DNA from: an uncultured Acidobacteriota bacterium
GTDB taxonomy: Bacteria; Acidobacteriota; CAIWXX01
NCBI GenBank assembly: GCA_903916735.1
Contig: CAIWXX010000028.1
Coordinates: forward strand, 1 to 64,000
Direction: 5' to 3'
Length of the DNA: 64,000 nucleotides
In this document: piece by piece, positions 26,222-35,077 of the stretch
Layout of the letters: each line of letters begins with the position of its first letter
How positions within the stretch are numbered: the stretch's first letter is position 1
Program-made: the position numbers and the translations under genes
The notes under the pieces: model-generated
Database searches by the model: none
What the model was told of the DNA's origin: nothing
What the model saw: only the letters and a program-made list of their open reading frames with translations

Positions 26222-27640
26222 TTAATATGCGTTTGGATCGTAAATTCCACGTCGCAGGGTCAGCCAAAGAATGCGGAAATCGAGAGTCAGCGACCAGTTT
26301 TCGATGTAATAGAGGTCGTACTCAATTCGCTTGGCAACCGAAGTGTTCCCACGCCAGCCGTGCACCTGAGCCCAACCCGTCATTCCGGATTTGACTTTGT
26401 GCCGCAGCATGTACTGCGGGATTTTCTCTTTGAACTCTTCAACAAAGTTCGGTCTTTCGGGCCTCGGCCCAACGAGGCTCATGTCGCCGACGAGGACATT
26501 GAAAAACTGCGGCAATTCGTCGACGCTGAACTTGCGAAGAAAAGTGCCAAGCCAGGTCCGCCGGGAATCGTCCTTGGATGCCCATACTGGGCCGGTTTCC
26601 TTCTCGGCATCCTCGTGCATGGATCTGAACTTGTAAATCATAAATTTCTTACGGTCCATACCCATGCGTTCCTGCTTGTAGACAACGCCGCCGCGCGAGC
26701 TGAGCTTAATGGCGATGGCGATGACGATGAACGGCACTGCCAGAAGCACCAGTGCGATCGATGAGACGATGATATCCATGAAGCGCTTCATGACGCTGTT
26801 CCAGCCCTTGAGCGGCGTGTCATGAGGGTTGATGATGGGCATTCCGTCGAGCTCCTCCAGGCTTGTTCGGATCGCCAGAAATTGGAGGAGATCGGGAACG
26901 ATTCGTGCTTCAAGGCATTCCCGGCTGGCCTGGTTGACGATATGGAGAATTTTCTTGTGCGCTTCGAGAGGCAAGGCCACATACACCACATGAAAGGCAT
27001 GCTCGGTCGCCAGGCGATCGAATGCGGACGACGGGCCGATGACCGGGATTCCGTAAAATTCCTTGCCGATCTTCCGGGGATCGTCATCGAGATAACCCGT
27101 GATGGTATATCCGAGCTCGCCGTGCCTGAGAATTCGTTCGGCAACCGACTGCCCGACATCACCGGCGCCGACGATCAGTATTTTCAGGAGGTCTTTCCCC
27201 TTCCTCCACGCCATCTCCATCGTGTGACGCAGCAACTGCCGGCCCATCATTGTGAGAACGACATTGAGGGCGAAGAAGATCGCGAGCATGCCGCGAGACA
27301 TCTCGAATGTGCTCTTCCCATAGATGCGAACATAGTCGATCGCCGCCAGCATGAGGAGAATCCCGAGGCCGCTGCTTGTGATGATTGAAAACAGCTCCTC
27401 CACCCGAGACCGCCCTCGCTTCAGCTTATAAAGCCCATGAAGTCGGAAGAGAAATGGCCATAAAACGGCGATCGCGCCAATCACATAAATGTAGTATCGC
27501 AGCGGGAACATGCCTTCGACGTTCGGCAGAATCTCCACTTTGAAGCGAAGGAAAATCGAGAGCAGGTAGGCGAGGACGGACGTGCCGAGGTCTGTGGCTG
27601 CGAACAAGAAGACGGTGATTTTAGCTCGCCGCTTCAGCAT
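26222..27640 (-). CDS. Polyprenyl-phosphate sugar-1-phosphate transferase
   Basis: 472 residues. It starts polysaccharide assembly by moving sugar-1-phosphate from a UDP-sugar to undecaprenyl phosphate. The N-terminal half has four membrane helices and a CoA-binding-like Rossmann domain (ILIVGAGDVGQSVAERIL, LDDDPRKIG). The C-terminal catalytic domain (from about 285) starts with MKRFMDIIVSSIALVLLAVP, with YKFRSMHEDAE, the catalytic FSVDELPQFFNVLVGDMSL, and VGPRPERP. This is the WbaP/WcaJ type. Its start overlaps the preceding GT4 gene by seven bases. Confidence 0.94.
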   Translation of the reverse strand: MLKRRAKITVFLFAATDLGTSVLAYLLSIFLRFKVEILPNVEGMFPLRYYIYVIGAIAVLWPFLFRLHGLYKLKRGRSRVEELFSIITSSGLGILLMLAAIDYVRIYGKSTFEMSRGMLAIFFALNVVLTMMGRQLLRHTMEMAWRKGKDLLKILIVGAGDVGQSVAERILRHGELGYTITGYLDDDPRKIGKEFYGIPVIGPSSAFDRLATEHAFHVVYVALPLEAHKKILHIVNQASRECLEARIVPDLLQFLAIRTSLEELDGMPIINPHDTPLKGWNSVMKRFMDIIVSSIALVLLAVPFIVIAIAIKLSSRGGVVYKQERMGMDRKKFMIYKFRSMHEDAEKETGPVWASKDDSRRTWLGTFLRKFSVDELPQFFNVLVGDMSLVGPRPERPNFVEEFKEKIPQYMLRHKVKSGMTGWAQVHGWRGNTSVAKRIEYDLYYIENWSLTLDFRILWLTLRRGIYDPNAY

Positions 27641-28767
27641 CTGCCCTCGTTCCAGAATTCCGCGATCATGATTTTTATCCCGCTTTCGAAATTCGGCCTG
27701 GAAAATTTCAGGCTATGCTCTCGTACGGCTTCAGTATTGAACTCGATTTGCCTAACCTTGTCAATAGTTTCGGCCAGGGCACGAGGGTTTTCGTCCCGGA
27801 AAAACGCTCCCGTCTTCCCTTCAATCACCGTTTCCAATGCCCCGCCTAGGGCCAGGGCGATCACCGGCCGGCCACACGCTTGAGCTTCGACCGGCGCTAT
27901 CCCAAAATCCTCCTCACCGGGGAGGACAAATGCGAGGCAGCCTCGATAGAGCGATCTCAGTTCCTCCGGAGAGACATTCCCTACGAAGCGAGCCGTTGAC
28001 GGCTGGATTTTTTCGAGTCGTGGCTGTTCAGGACCGCTCCCGACAATCACATATTCAATCCCGGCCATCGTCGCTGCTTCAATGCCTCGATCAACTCTCT
28101 TGTAGGGCACAAGTGCCGACACTGTCAGCAGATATTCACTCGATGGCTTCATCGTGTCGGGAGTAAAAAAATTAGTATCCACAGGCGGGTGGAGAATGAG
28201 CGAATCGCGGCCATAATAGCGGGAAATTCGGCCGGCGGTATTGGCTGAGTTGGCAAGAAAACGCCCAACCCGACTGCTACTCTGAATATCCCATCGCCTG
28301 ACGCGAGGCATCATCAGCCGGGCCGCAAAATGCATGAAACGGCGACTTGGTGGGAAATACTCATCGAAGAGCTCGTAGGCGTAGCGCATCGGCGTATGAC
28401 AGTAGCAGATGTGGCGGGAGCCGGGCGGAGGCCTAACCCCCTTAGCGGCACAATGACTGCTGCTCACGATCAAGTCGAATCCGGTGAGGTCGAGTGATTC
28501 GATGGCACGAGGGAAAAGCGGCAAATAATAGCGATAGAATTGACGCACATACGGCATCTTTTCGATGAATGTGCTTTTCGTGTTCATTCGTTCAATTGCG
28601 GGCGCCTGCGATCCGGGAACGCGAAAGAGTGCGAAGAGAGTCGCTTGAGGGAAAATATTGCAGAGGCATTCGAGGACTCTTTCGCCTCCCCGATCCGTGA
28701 TCAACCAATCATGGATGATGGCGGTGCGGGTTGGATTCAGACCAGGGAGAATCAATGGCTCACTCAT
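27634..28767 (-). CDS. Glycosyltransferase family 4 (a)
   Basis: 377 residues. Retaining GT-B enzyme. Acceptor-side N-terminus IIHDWLITDRGGERVLECL; donor-binding half VSALVPYKRVDRGIEAATMA and the E-x7-E type EEDFGIAPVEAQACGRPVIA. ATG at 28767 is preferred over an upstream TTG (28797), which has no ribosome-binding site. It overlaps the sugar-transferase gene. The HDW-x2-DRGGE start resembles mannosyl- or glucosyltransferases that act early on lipid-linked sugars, but specificity cannot be read. Confidence 0.88.
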   Translation of the reverse strand: MSEPLILPGLNPTRTAIIHDWLITDRGGERVLECLCNIFPQATLFALFRVPGSQAPAIERMNTKSTFIEKMPYVRQFYRYYLPLFPRAIESLDLTGFDLIVSSSHCAAKGVRPPPGSRHICYCHTPMRYAYELFDEYFPPSRRFMHFAARLMMPRVRRWDIQSSSRVGRFLANSANTAGRISRYYGRDSLILHPPVDTNFFTPDTMKPSSEYLLTVSALVPYKRVDRGIEAATMAGIEYVIVGSGPEQPRLEKIQPSTARFVGNVSPEELRSLYRGCLAFVLPGEEDFGIAPVEAQACGRPVIALALGGALETVIEGKTGAFFRDENPRALAETIDKVRQIEFNTEAVREHSLKFSRPNFESGIKIMIAEFWNEGRC

Positions 28768-28879
28768 TCTTTTTGTATCGCCGGTGAATGCCCGCAATCT
28801 GCTTGCAGGCGTCAGGCCGCCGACAAGGCATCATCGTCTCGTCGCAGCATTTCCCTTATGGGATGATGTCATTGTGCGT

Positions 28880-29989
28880 TCATTTATCGGGTTCCTCTTT
28901 GGCATTTCTTCTCTTTCGTTGGCGGCCCGCCTTTTCGGAAATATGGCCGATCGCAACGGCTTCATAGATCGCGAGGGTTTCGCGGGCGCATGCATCGAAG
29001 CTGAACCGAGATGCGTTCTCGATCCCCTTCTCTCCCAGATCAGATCGGAGATGTGCATTCAGAGCCAGCCGTTTCATTGCTGCCACCAGGTCAGATATTT
29101 CGCCTTGCTTGAAAAAGGTCGCGCTGGTACCGAGTGTTTCCAGAAAAACGGGAATACCTGATGCGATGACGGGCGTCCCGGATGCTTGCGCTTCCACCGC
29201 CGGCAAACCGAACCCTTCGTAGCGGGAGGCGCAAATGAGGGCGAGTGAGCCGCGGTAGAGGCGCGCGAGATGATTTTTGTCGATGTAGCCCAGAGCCCGG
29301 ATGCCGGGCGGGAGAGGCTGGTCGGGCAGAGGGCCTGTTCCGGTCAATACGAGATCGATACCGTCATGATTGCTGGAAAACCGTGCATAGGCATCTAGAA
29401 TCAGCGAAAGATTTTTGTGCGGCTTGTTATTCCCGACGCTCAGGAAATAGGGGCGATCGGCTTTCTCCGGCTCTCCATTCGTGGAAAAATTGGGATCGAC
29501 CCCGTTGTAGACACGATAGACGCGGTTGGTGGCAGCAGGGAAACGCCCGAGGATATCCGCGCGACTCGAATCGGACACGGTGATCACCGCCGTGGCCACC
29601 GATACGGCGCGTCTGATGAAATGCCTAGCGTAGAGTCTGGCTGGGAGTCCCGGCAGATTTTCAGGATACAGCAGGTGAATGATGTCGTGGAGCGTCACGA
29701 CGGCAGGGCAGGGGAGAAAGTAGGGGATGACGTAATGGGGTGAATGGAAGAGATCAGCATGGCACGTGCCGATGGCTTTGGAGATGGCCAGGAGCTCGGC
29801 GACGCTGTAGAGCCCCGCTGTCACGATCTTGAGTGGGCATACGGCGCCGAGTCTTTCGGCGTCGCTTTCAAAGCAGAGGAGGACATACTCGTTACGGGTA
29901 TCGATCCGCACCAGGTTGAGGACCAGGTTTTCGATGTAGGTCCCAATCCCATAATCCCTGATCTTCCGGCAATCAATAGCGATCCGCAT
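28880..29989 (-). CDS. Glycosyltransferase family 4 (b)
   Basis: 369 residues. GT-B fold: N-terminus MRIAIDCRKIRDYGIGTYIE; acceptor-domain VVTLHDIIHLLYPENLPG; donor domain FLSVGNNKPHKNLSLILDAY and YEGFGLPAVEAQASGTPVIA. The C-terminal tail is very basic (KAGRQRKRRNAKEEPDK), which may help membrane association. It is separated from the next gene by 112 bases and from the flippase by 103 bases. It has closest internal resemblance to the two GT4 genes at 32462 and 33553, suggesting old duplication. Confidence 0.88.
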   Translation of the reverse strand: MRIAIDCRKIRDYGIGTYIENLVLNLVRIDTRNEYVLLCFESDAERLGAVCPLKIVTAGLYSVAELLAISKAIGTCHADLFHSPHYVIPYFLPCPAVVTLHDIIHLLYPENLPGLPARLYARHFIRRAVSVATAVITVSDSSRADILGRFPAATNRVYRVYNGVDPNFSTNGEPEKADRPYFLSVGNNKPHKNLSLILDAYARFSSNHDGIDLVLTGTGPLPDQPLPPGIRALGYIDKNHLARLYRGSLALICASRYEGFGLPAVEAQASGTPVIASGIPVFLETLGTSATFFKQGEISDLVAAMKRLALNAHLRSDLGEKGIENASRFSFDACARETLAIYEAVAIGHISEKAGRQRKRRNAKEEPDK

Positions 29990-30092
29990 GCCAATAGCTT
30001 ATCGCAGACTCGTCTTCCCGCGAAATGCGATCGCAAGTAGGTCTGGGAACGGGTGCGGGTTTCTGTCGGCTCCCCTCTATCTCACCCCATCC

Positions 30093-31499
30093 TCATGCCG
30101 CTTGCCGGCGAACCACATCATTCAACAGTTCCCTCAGCTCCCCTATCTTCAAAATCCCGATGACATGAGACAGGAACAGGTGCACACTGAAAGCAATGCA
30201 GAGAAATGCAATCAACGGGCATTGACGAACCCCATAGAGAATCACTCCAAGGACAGCGCCTTCCGTCAGAATTTGCAGGAACACTTTGGGGAGGCCGTTG
30301 ACGAGCCTTCTCACATACCAAAGGTTCTGTGCAAGGTCGAACCCGACGCATGCGAGCATGGCCCAGGCCGTTGCTCTATAGCCGCCTATCCATGTGGCGG
30401 CACCGACACCAAACAGACAGACGATCATGCTCCGAAAGCCGACCCAAAACCCCCTTCGCTCCAGGCCGGCGGATAGCATCGTCCTGAAGCACACCTCGAT
30501 GAGGGACATCATCGCCAGAACTCCAGCGAGAATCGGGACGATGGGCCCGGCGACAGCGAAGCGCGATCCCAACCGGAGAAGGTTGAATAGATCGCCACCG
30601 CGCAGCATGAGAATAAGGCTGATCGGGATGAAATAAAAAGAAACAGCGCCTGCGGTTTTCTTGAAAATATTGTCAACCTGAGCTCGATCATGAGCGAATG
30701 CAGATGAGAGTCTCGGCAGAGCGGCTGTGACTAGGCTCGACGGCGCCATAAAAAAAATCATCACAGCTTTGTTGGCCATGGAGTAGACGCCTGCCTCATA
30801 ATCGCCTCGAATCCGTGACAGCAAGAGGACATCAACCTTCCAGAAGATGGCGTAGACCATCAAGATCCCCATGAATGTGGTCACGGTTCGGAGATGTGGC
30901 AGTGCGGTGTGGGTGGACGTGTGAGCCTTGGGCAGGCGCGCCGTGGCGATACCATAGAGAATAAGCGCCGATCCCTTACCGATGACGTGTGCCGCCATGA
31001 GCAGGAGCAGGTTGAAGTGAAAGAAAATGACGGCAACGGAGAGGCTCAGGCGCAGTGCGTTTTCGAACAAAGAAATCCATGCGACTGTTTTTGTCCGGCC
31101 GAGTCCGATAAAAGTGGCATCGCAGAGTGACACCAATGCGAAAGGGAGAAGCGCCAGGCTGCCGATGCCCACGGCCTCGATCATCGGTTGAGAGTAACCG
31201 GCGATTGTCGTCCCGCACACGGCTGTCAGAATTGATGCGATACAGATCCACAGCACGTACCTTCGGATGCCTTGCAGCAACCCCCGAGCCTCTTCCGGCG
31301 CCCGAGCCGCTTCCCGCGTCAGATAGCTGTCGAGGCCCAGGCCACCGAAAAACTGGAACACGGTCAGAATCGTAATGCATGCATTGAACTGCCCAACAGG
31401 CTCAACTCCGTGAATCCGGCCCAGTGCATAGAGGATGGCGAAGGTTGAGGAGGGAGCGAAGATCTTGGCGAGGAAAATCAGGCCGGCAGTGCGTCCCAA
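30093..31499 (-). CDS. Polysaccharide flippase (Wzx/MATE-like)
   Basis: 468 residues with about 12-14 transmembrane helices spread along the whole length (for example LIFLAKIFAPSSTFAILYAL, then VFQFFGGLGLDSYLTREAA). This is the Wzx/polysaccharide-synthesis fold that flips lipid-linked repeat units across the inner membrane. TTG start six bases after the GT2 stop, with AGTAGGAT as ribosome-binding site. Its presence with an initiating transferase suggests Wzx/Wzy-dependent assembly, but no Wzy polymerase was recognised in the operon. Confidence 0.85.
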   Translation of the reverse strand: MGRTAGLIFLAKIFAPSSTFAILYALGRIHGVEPVGQFNACITILTVFQFFGGLGLDSYLTREAARAPEEARGLLQGIRRYVLWICIASILTAVCGTTIAGYSQPMIEAVGIGSLALLPFALVSLCDATFIGLGRTKTVAWISLFENALRLSLSVAVIFFHFNLLLLMAAHVIGKGSALILYGIATARLPKAHTSTHTALPHLRTVTTFMGILMVYAIFWKVDVLLLSRIRGDYEAGVYSMANKAVMIFFMAPSSLVTAALPRLSSAFAHDRAQVDNIFKKTAGAVSFYFIPISLILMLRGGDLFNLLRLGSRFAVAGPIVPILAGVLAMMSLIEVCFRTMLSAGLERRGFWVGFRSMIVCLFGVGAATWIGGYRATAWAMLACVGFDLAQNLWYVRRLVNGLPKVFLQILTEGAVLGVILYGVRQCPLIAFLCIAFSVHLFLSHVIGILKIGELRELLNDVVRRQAA

Positions 31500-31505
31500 A
31501 AAATC

Positions 31506-32465
31506 CTACTCTTTTTTTGCCGCTTGTCGCGGATTCTTGTGGTTGGACAGATCGTATTCCCACACCGTCGAAAAGACTTTATGGCGCAGGTGAATCCGCT
31601 CTGGGTCCTCTTTTGTGATGAGCGCCCAGAGGTAACGAGCGCCCGTTTTGAGGAGGAGATAGAGCTTCAATATGTGTGCGCGGGTTTGGCTGTAGTGTTT
31701 GGAATAGAAATAGAGCTGGCTCCAGCGATACTCTGTGTCTGCTTTGAGACGGTTCATGCCTGTTGATTTTCCGCCGAAATGAACGATGCGCCATTCGGGG
31801 TCGTAGCAGATGCGAAGGCCTCTGTTGCGGATTCTTTCGCAGAGATCCACTTCCTCCGTGTACATGAAGAAATTTTCATCGAGCATACCGACGTCGACTA
31901 ATACAGAACGCCGGGCGAGGAGAAATGCGCCTGAGACCCAGTGAGGGTAGAACACTCTCAATCCGAAAACCCGCCGCCTTAGCTTGAAAACTATTTTCGA
32001 AAAATATTTTTGGAAAAATTCGTTTGTGAAGTTGAGCATCCCGCCGAAAGAAACCTGCAGCTCGCCCTCCCCGTCTTCCAAGGCACAGCCGACGGCGCCG
32101 AGTGTCCGATCCTCTTCCAGCCGTTTGACCATTGCTTCAATCGAGCCGGCGCGAACGACCGTATCATTATTAAGAAAAAGCACACATTCCCCGGACGCTC
32201 GTAAAATCCCCTGGTTGTTGGCTTGAGCAAACCCGACGTTATCGCTATTCTGGATGATTGTGATGGCAGGGAACTCTCGGCTGACCAATTCGGATCCTGC
32301 GTCGCTCGACGCATTGTCCACAACGATGATTTCATAGGCGAATGGGAGCCGGGCTTCAAAAATCGATTTGATGCAGCCGATCAAGTAGCTTTGGCAGTTG
32401 TAGCTGACGATGATAATGGATAGTTTCACGGGAGTCATTTGAGGATTGTCGGGTGGGGAACTCAT
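31506..32465 (-). CDS. Glycosyltransferase family 2
   Basis: 319 residues. Inverting GT-A enzyme: SIIIVSYNCQSYLIGCIKSI at the N-terminus, VVDNASSDAGSELVSREF, the metal-binding LFLNNDTVV and the catalytic-side FMYTEEVDLCERIRNRGL. This is the rhamnosyltransferase-like subset. Its ATG overlaps the stop of the GT4 gene upstream (ATGA). The C-terminal part has no clear membrane helix. It is likely to add a sugar to the lipid-linked repeat unit. Confidence 0.92.
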   Translation of the reverse strand: MSSPPDNPQMTPVKLSIIIVSYNCQSYLIGCIKSIFEARLPFAYEIIVVDNASSDAGSELVSREFPAITIIQNSDNVGFAQANNQGILRASGECVLFLNNDTVVRAGSIEAMVKRLEEDRTLGAVGCALEDGEGELQVSFGGMLNFTNEFFQKYFSKIVFKLRRRVFGLRVFYPHWVSGAFLLARRSVLVDVGMLDENFFMYTEEVDLCERIRNRGLRICYDPEWRIVHFGGKSTGMNRLKADTEYRWSQLYFYSKHYSQTRAHILKLYLLLKTGARYLWALITKEDPERIHLRHKVFSTVWEYDLSNHKNPRQAAKKE

Positions 32466-33556
32466 ACGCTGGCTGTTTCCTCAATGAATGTCAGAAAGGC
32501 TTTGGCCGCTGCGACTGGTGTATGCCGTGCAGCGAGTTTGAATCCGCTTTCGCGCATGGACAAACGCGTTCTCTCTTCGGAGAGGATGTCGGCGATGGCT
32601 CGAGCGACATCCTCCGACGAAGATGGATCGACCAGTCTGGCGCTGTTTGAAAAAATCTCCTCCAGACTCGACCCCCGGCTCGTCACGACAGGCACCCCAT
32701 AGGCACTGGCCTCCAGGGGGGGCAGTCCGAATCCCTCATATTCGGAAAGATACACCATGACCGTAGCCTTCCGATACAGTTCCCGGATGGTCCATTCGTC
32801 TGTGTAGCCGGTGAAAATGATGTGGTTGGAAATGCCCAGTTCATCGGCCATGCGCCCATAATCGATGTGGGGAGTCGTTCGATTTTCTCCGGCGATCCAG
32901 AGAGTCGCATCGGGATAACGATCGAGAATCTGCACGCAGGCTCGCAGCAGTGTATCCGTTCGGCGGCGCTGAAAGAGCGATCCAACCGAGAGAATCAGTG
33001 GGCCCTGCCCATGACGGGGGATGGCAGGCTCAGAGCTGTTCTCCAACAATTCAGGATCCAGACCCACCGTCAGGACATAAACACGATCGGCTGGAATTTC
33101 ATAATGCCGCAGAATTTCAGATCGAGAAAATTCGGAAATTGTGGCAACGGCCCGCGCTCTCCTGGCGGAGAGGCGCGAGAGTGCCGTACGCTTCATTCGC
33201 TCCTTCCGTGTGAACCATTCCGGATGGCTGATGAAGGCGATGTCGTGAAGGGAGAACACGGAGGGGATTTTTGCGAAGAGTGGAAGCCAATAGCCGGGCG
33301 TGAAAAAAAATTCAATCGCATCCTGCCGCAATAATGAAGGAAGCCGAAACTGCTCGCGGAAGAGCCGTCGCCCTGAGCCGCCGATGGCACGAGGAACAAA
33401 TCGCTGCCCGGCCGGCATGACAGCGTCTCCCATATGGTAGAGGAAGAACTCGTGCGGTACCGGCATCTCCGCAAGCCCGTGAAGAATGGCCCGCATAAAA
33501 CGGCCGACGCCGGTCGGCTTTCCGCCGAGTTCACTGCAATCAATTCCGATTCTCAT
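32462..33556 (-). CDS. Glycosyltransferase family 4 (c)
   Basis: 364 residues from the ATG at 33556, which overlaps the stop of the gene upstream as ATGA; a longer upstream frame reads that gene out of phase. N-terminus MRIGIDCSELGGKPTGVGRF; VFSLHDIAFISHPEWFTRKE; donor-side LSVGSLFQRRRTDTLLRACV and YEGFGLPPLEASAYGVPVVT. The PTGVGRF start is shared with the next gene upstream, so these two are probably duplicates. Sugar specificity unknown. Confidence 0.9.
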   Translation of the reverse strand: MRIGIDCSELGGKPTGVGRFMRAILHGLAEMPVPHEFFLYHMGDAVMPAGQRFVPRAIGGSGRRLFREQFRLPSLLRQDAIEFFFTPGYWLPLFAKIPSVFSLHDIAFISHPEWFTRKERMKRTALSRLSARRARAVATISEFSRSEILRHYEIPADRVYVLTVGLDPELLENSSEPAIPRHGQGPLILSVGSLFQRRRTDTLLRACVQILDRYPDATLWIAGENRTTPHIDYGRMADELGISNHIIFTGYTDEWTIRELYRKATVMVYLSEYEGFGLPPLEASAYGVPVVTSRGSSLEEIFSNSARLVDPSSSEDVARAIADILSEERTRLSMRESGFKLAARHTPVAAAKAFLTFIEETASV

Positions 33557-34653
33557 TGCCCGGCCACGCGTCGATAAGTTTCGATCGTCCGGCGAGCTGT
33601 TTCTTCCCAGGAAAACATCGGCCATCGCCTCCGGCCGGCTTGAGTGAGCGCCGCCCTTTCTGTTTCGTCGGACCAGAGGCGATCCAGAATGGAAGCGATC
33701 TGTTCCGGTTGCTGCGGATCAAAATAGTGCGCTGCGTCGCCGGCGACTTCCGGGATGGATGTTGCTGATGATGCCGCGATGGGGACACCGTGCTGCATTG
33801 CTTCCAGCAGAGGCAGGCCGAAGCCTTCACAGAGACTCGGGAAGACAAACACGCGTGCTCGCGCATACTCCGCAGCAAGTTCCAGGCCGTTCATATAGCC
33901 GGCAAAGATGATTCGATCCTTCACCCCGGATGACAAAGCCATCGTCCGGAATTCCGAAGAGCCGGCCCCTGGAGGCCCCACGAGGCGCAGCTGAGCATCT
34001 TTTTCTTTCATGCGCGAAAAGGCCCGGATGAGATTCCCGATGTTTTTCCGATGCTCGATCCGACCGACAAACAGGATGGAATCCCGCGGTCTGTCTGATA
34101 TCACGGGAGCGAGTGGGCGCGTGCCAAGAGGGATGATTCGCACCTTCTCGGGATCGACCTGCAAGCGCTCGATAATCTCTCGTTTGGAATATTCCGAATC
34201 CGTGATGATGCCATCTGCCTTGCGAGCGTGTTTGTGGACAAGAGCCGGGTAGTGTGTCGACATCTCCCGGTCGACAAGTTCCGGGTGCGATAAGAAAAAA
34301 AGATCGTGGATCGTCACGATCGTTCGGGCTTTTCGAGCCGGCAGGATCAGAGGATGAGGTGAATGAGTGATATGAATCGATTCGCGAAAGAGGAGATCGA
34401 GTGGAGGAGAGCCGAGGAAATGCCAGGCGGCGTTGAGCACGCGCACCGGAATGTACCAATCCCGGAAACAGCTGTTCGAAAAAGCGGGCAGGGATTCACG
34501 ATTGTATCGCTCCCGCAGCGAACTGGAGAAGAGCAGATATCGATTATCACGATCGATAGACGCAAGAGCGGGGAGGAGGCCGGCAAGATAAATTCCGACC
34601 CCGGTTGGCCGCCGCAACAGCGGCCGGCAGTCGATGGCTATTGTGATGCTCAA
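33553..34653 (-). CDS. Glycosyltransferase family 4 (d), first gene of operon
   Basis: 366 residues, TTG start at 34653 without a clear ribosome-binding site. N-terminus ITIAIDCRPLLRRPTGVGIY; IVTIHDLFFLSHPELVDREM; donor-side LFVGRIEHRKNIGNLIRAFS and CEGFGLPLLEAMQHGVPIAA. It is the most upstream of the eight genes in the minus-strand polysaccharide unit, with the operon promoter expected in the gap after 34653. A TTGAAG-n17-TACTCT pair reading on the minus strand just upstream is a weak candidate. Confidence 0.88.
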   Translation of the reverse strand: MSITIAIDCRPLLRRPTGVGIYLAGLLPALASIDRDNRYLLFSSSLRERYNRESLPAFSNSCFRDWYIPVRVLNAAWHFLGSPPLDLLFRESIHITHSPHPLILPARKARTIVTIHDLFFLSHPELVDREMSTHYPALVHKHARKADGIITDSEYSKREIIERLQVDPEKVRIIPLGTRPLAPVISDRPRDSILFVGRIEHRKNIGNLIRAFSRMKEKDAQLRLVGPPGAGSSEFRTMALSSGVKDRIIFAGYMNGLELAAEYARARVFVFPSLCEGFGLPLLEAMQHGVPIAASSATSIPEVAGDAAHYFDPQQPEQIASILDRLWSDETERAALTQAGRRRWPMFSWEETARRTIETYRRVAGQ

Positions 34654-35077
34654 GGAAGGAAGAGTAATTCAATCGCGCGTTCTCTTCAAGTTTTTCCGGA
34701 AATGCCCGAGTTCTTAAAATGAATACCTGTCAGCACGGGATTGGCGTTAGTCAGGAAGAGCGGTATATTATTCTCCAAGAGGCTAGAGAAATGACCACAA
34801 TATTTGGCACCGGCCTCCTGCTCATCCGGGTCGCGGACCTGGAAGCACAGGCGGTCTATGCCGATCGTTCAATTGCGGGTGTTCGAGAGTTATTCGGGAG
34901 TGATCTGCCGGCAGATGATGAATTCCTTCCAAGGTTTCGGCGTTTGTTTGGCAAAACTCTTCGAAAGTTATTACCCGACGCATTTTCGACCGCCTGTTAA
35001 GAGGAGGGCTTCGATCGAGGAAAAGGCCGCTTTCGAGGCAATCATTGACACTGTCGTCATCGTTGGAGAAGGGTGCG
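34654..35077. other. Divergent intergenic region of the glycan loci
   Basis: About 420 bases between the minus-strand polysaccharide operon and the plus-strand TolB/PKD/LamG gene, so promoters in both directions are expected. A 93-codon plus-strand frame (34719-35000) exists but has no domain signal and no ribosome-binding site. I see no RNA gene or terminator. Confidence 0.4.

Noticed and set aside
34719-35000. Possible 93-residue gene in the divergent gap
   Set aside because: No ribosome-binding site, no domain, and it lies where two promoters are expected.
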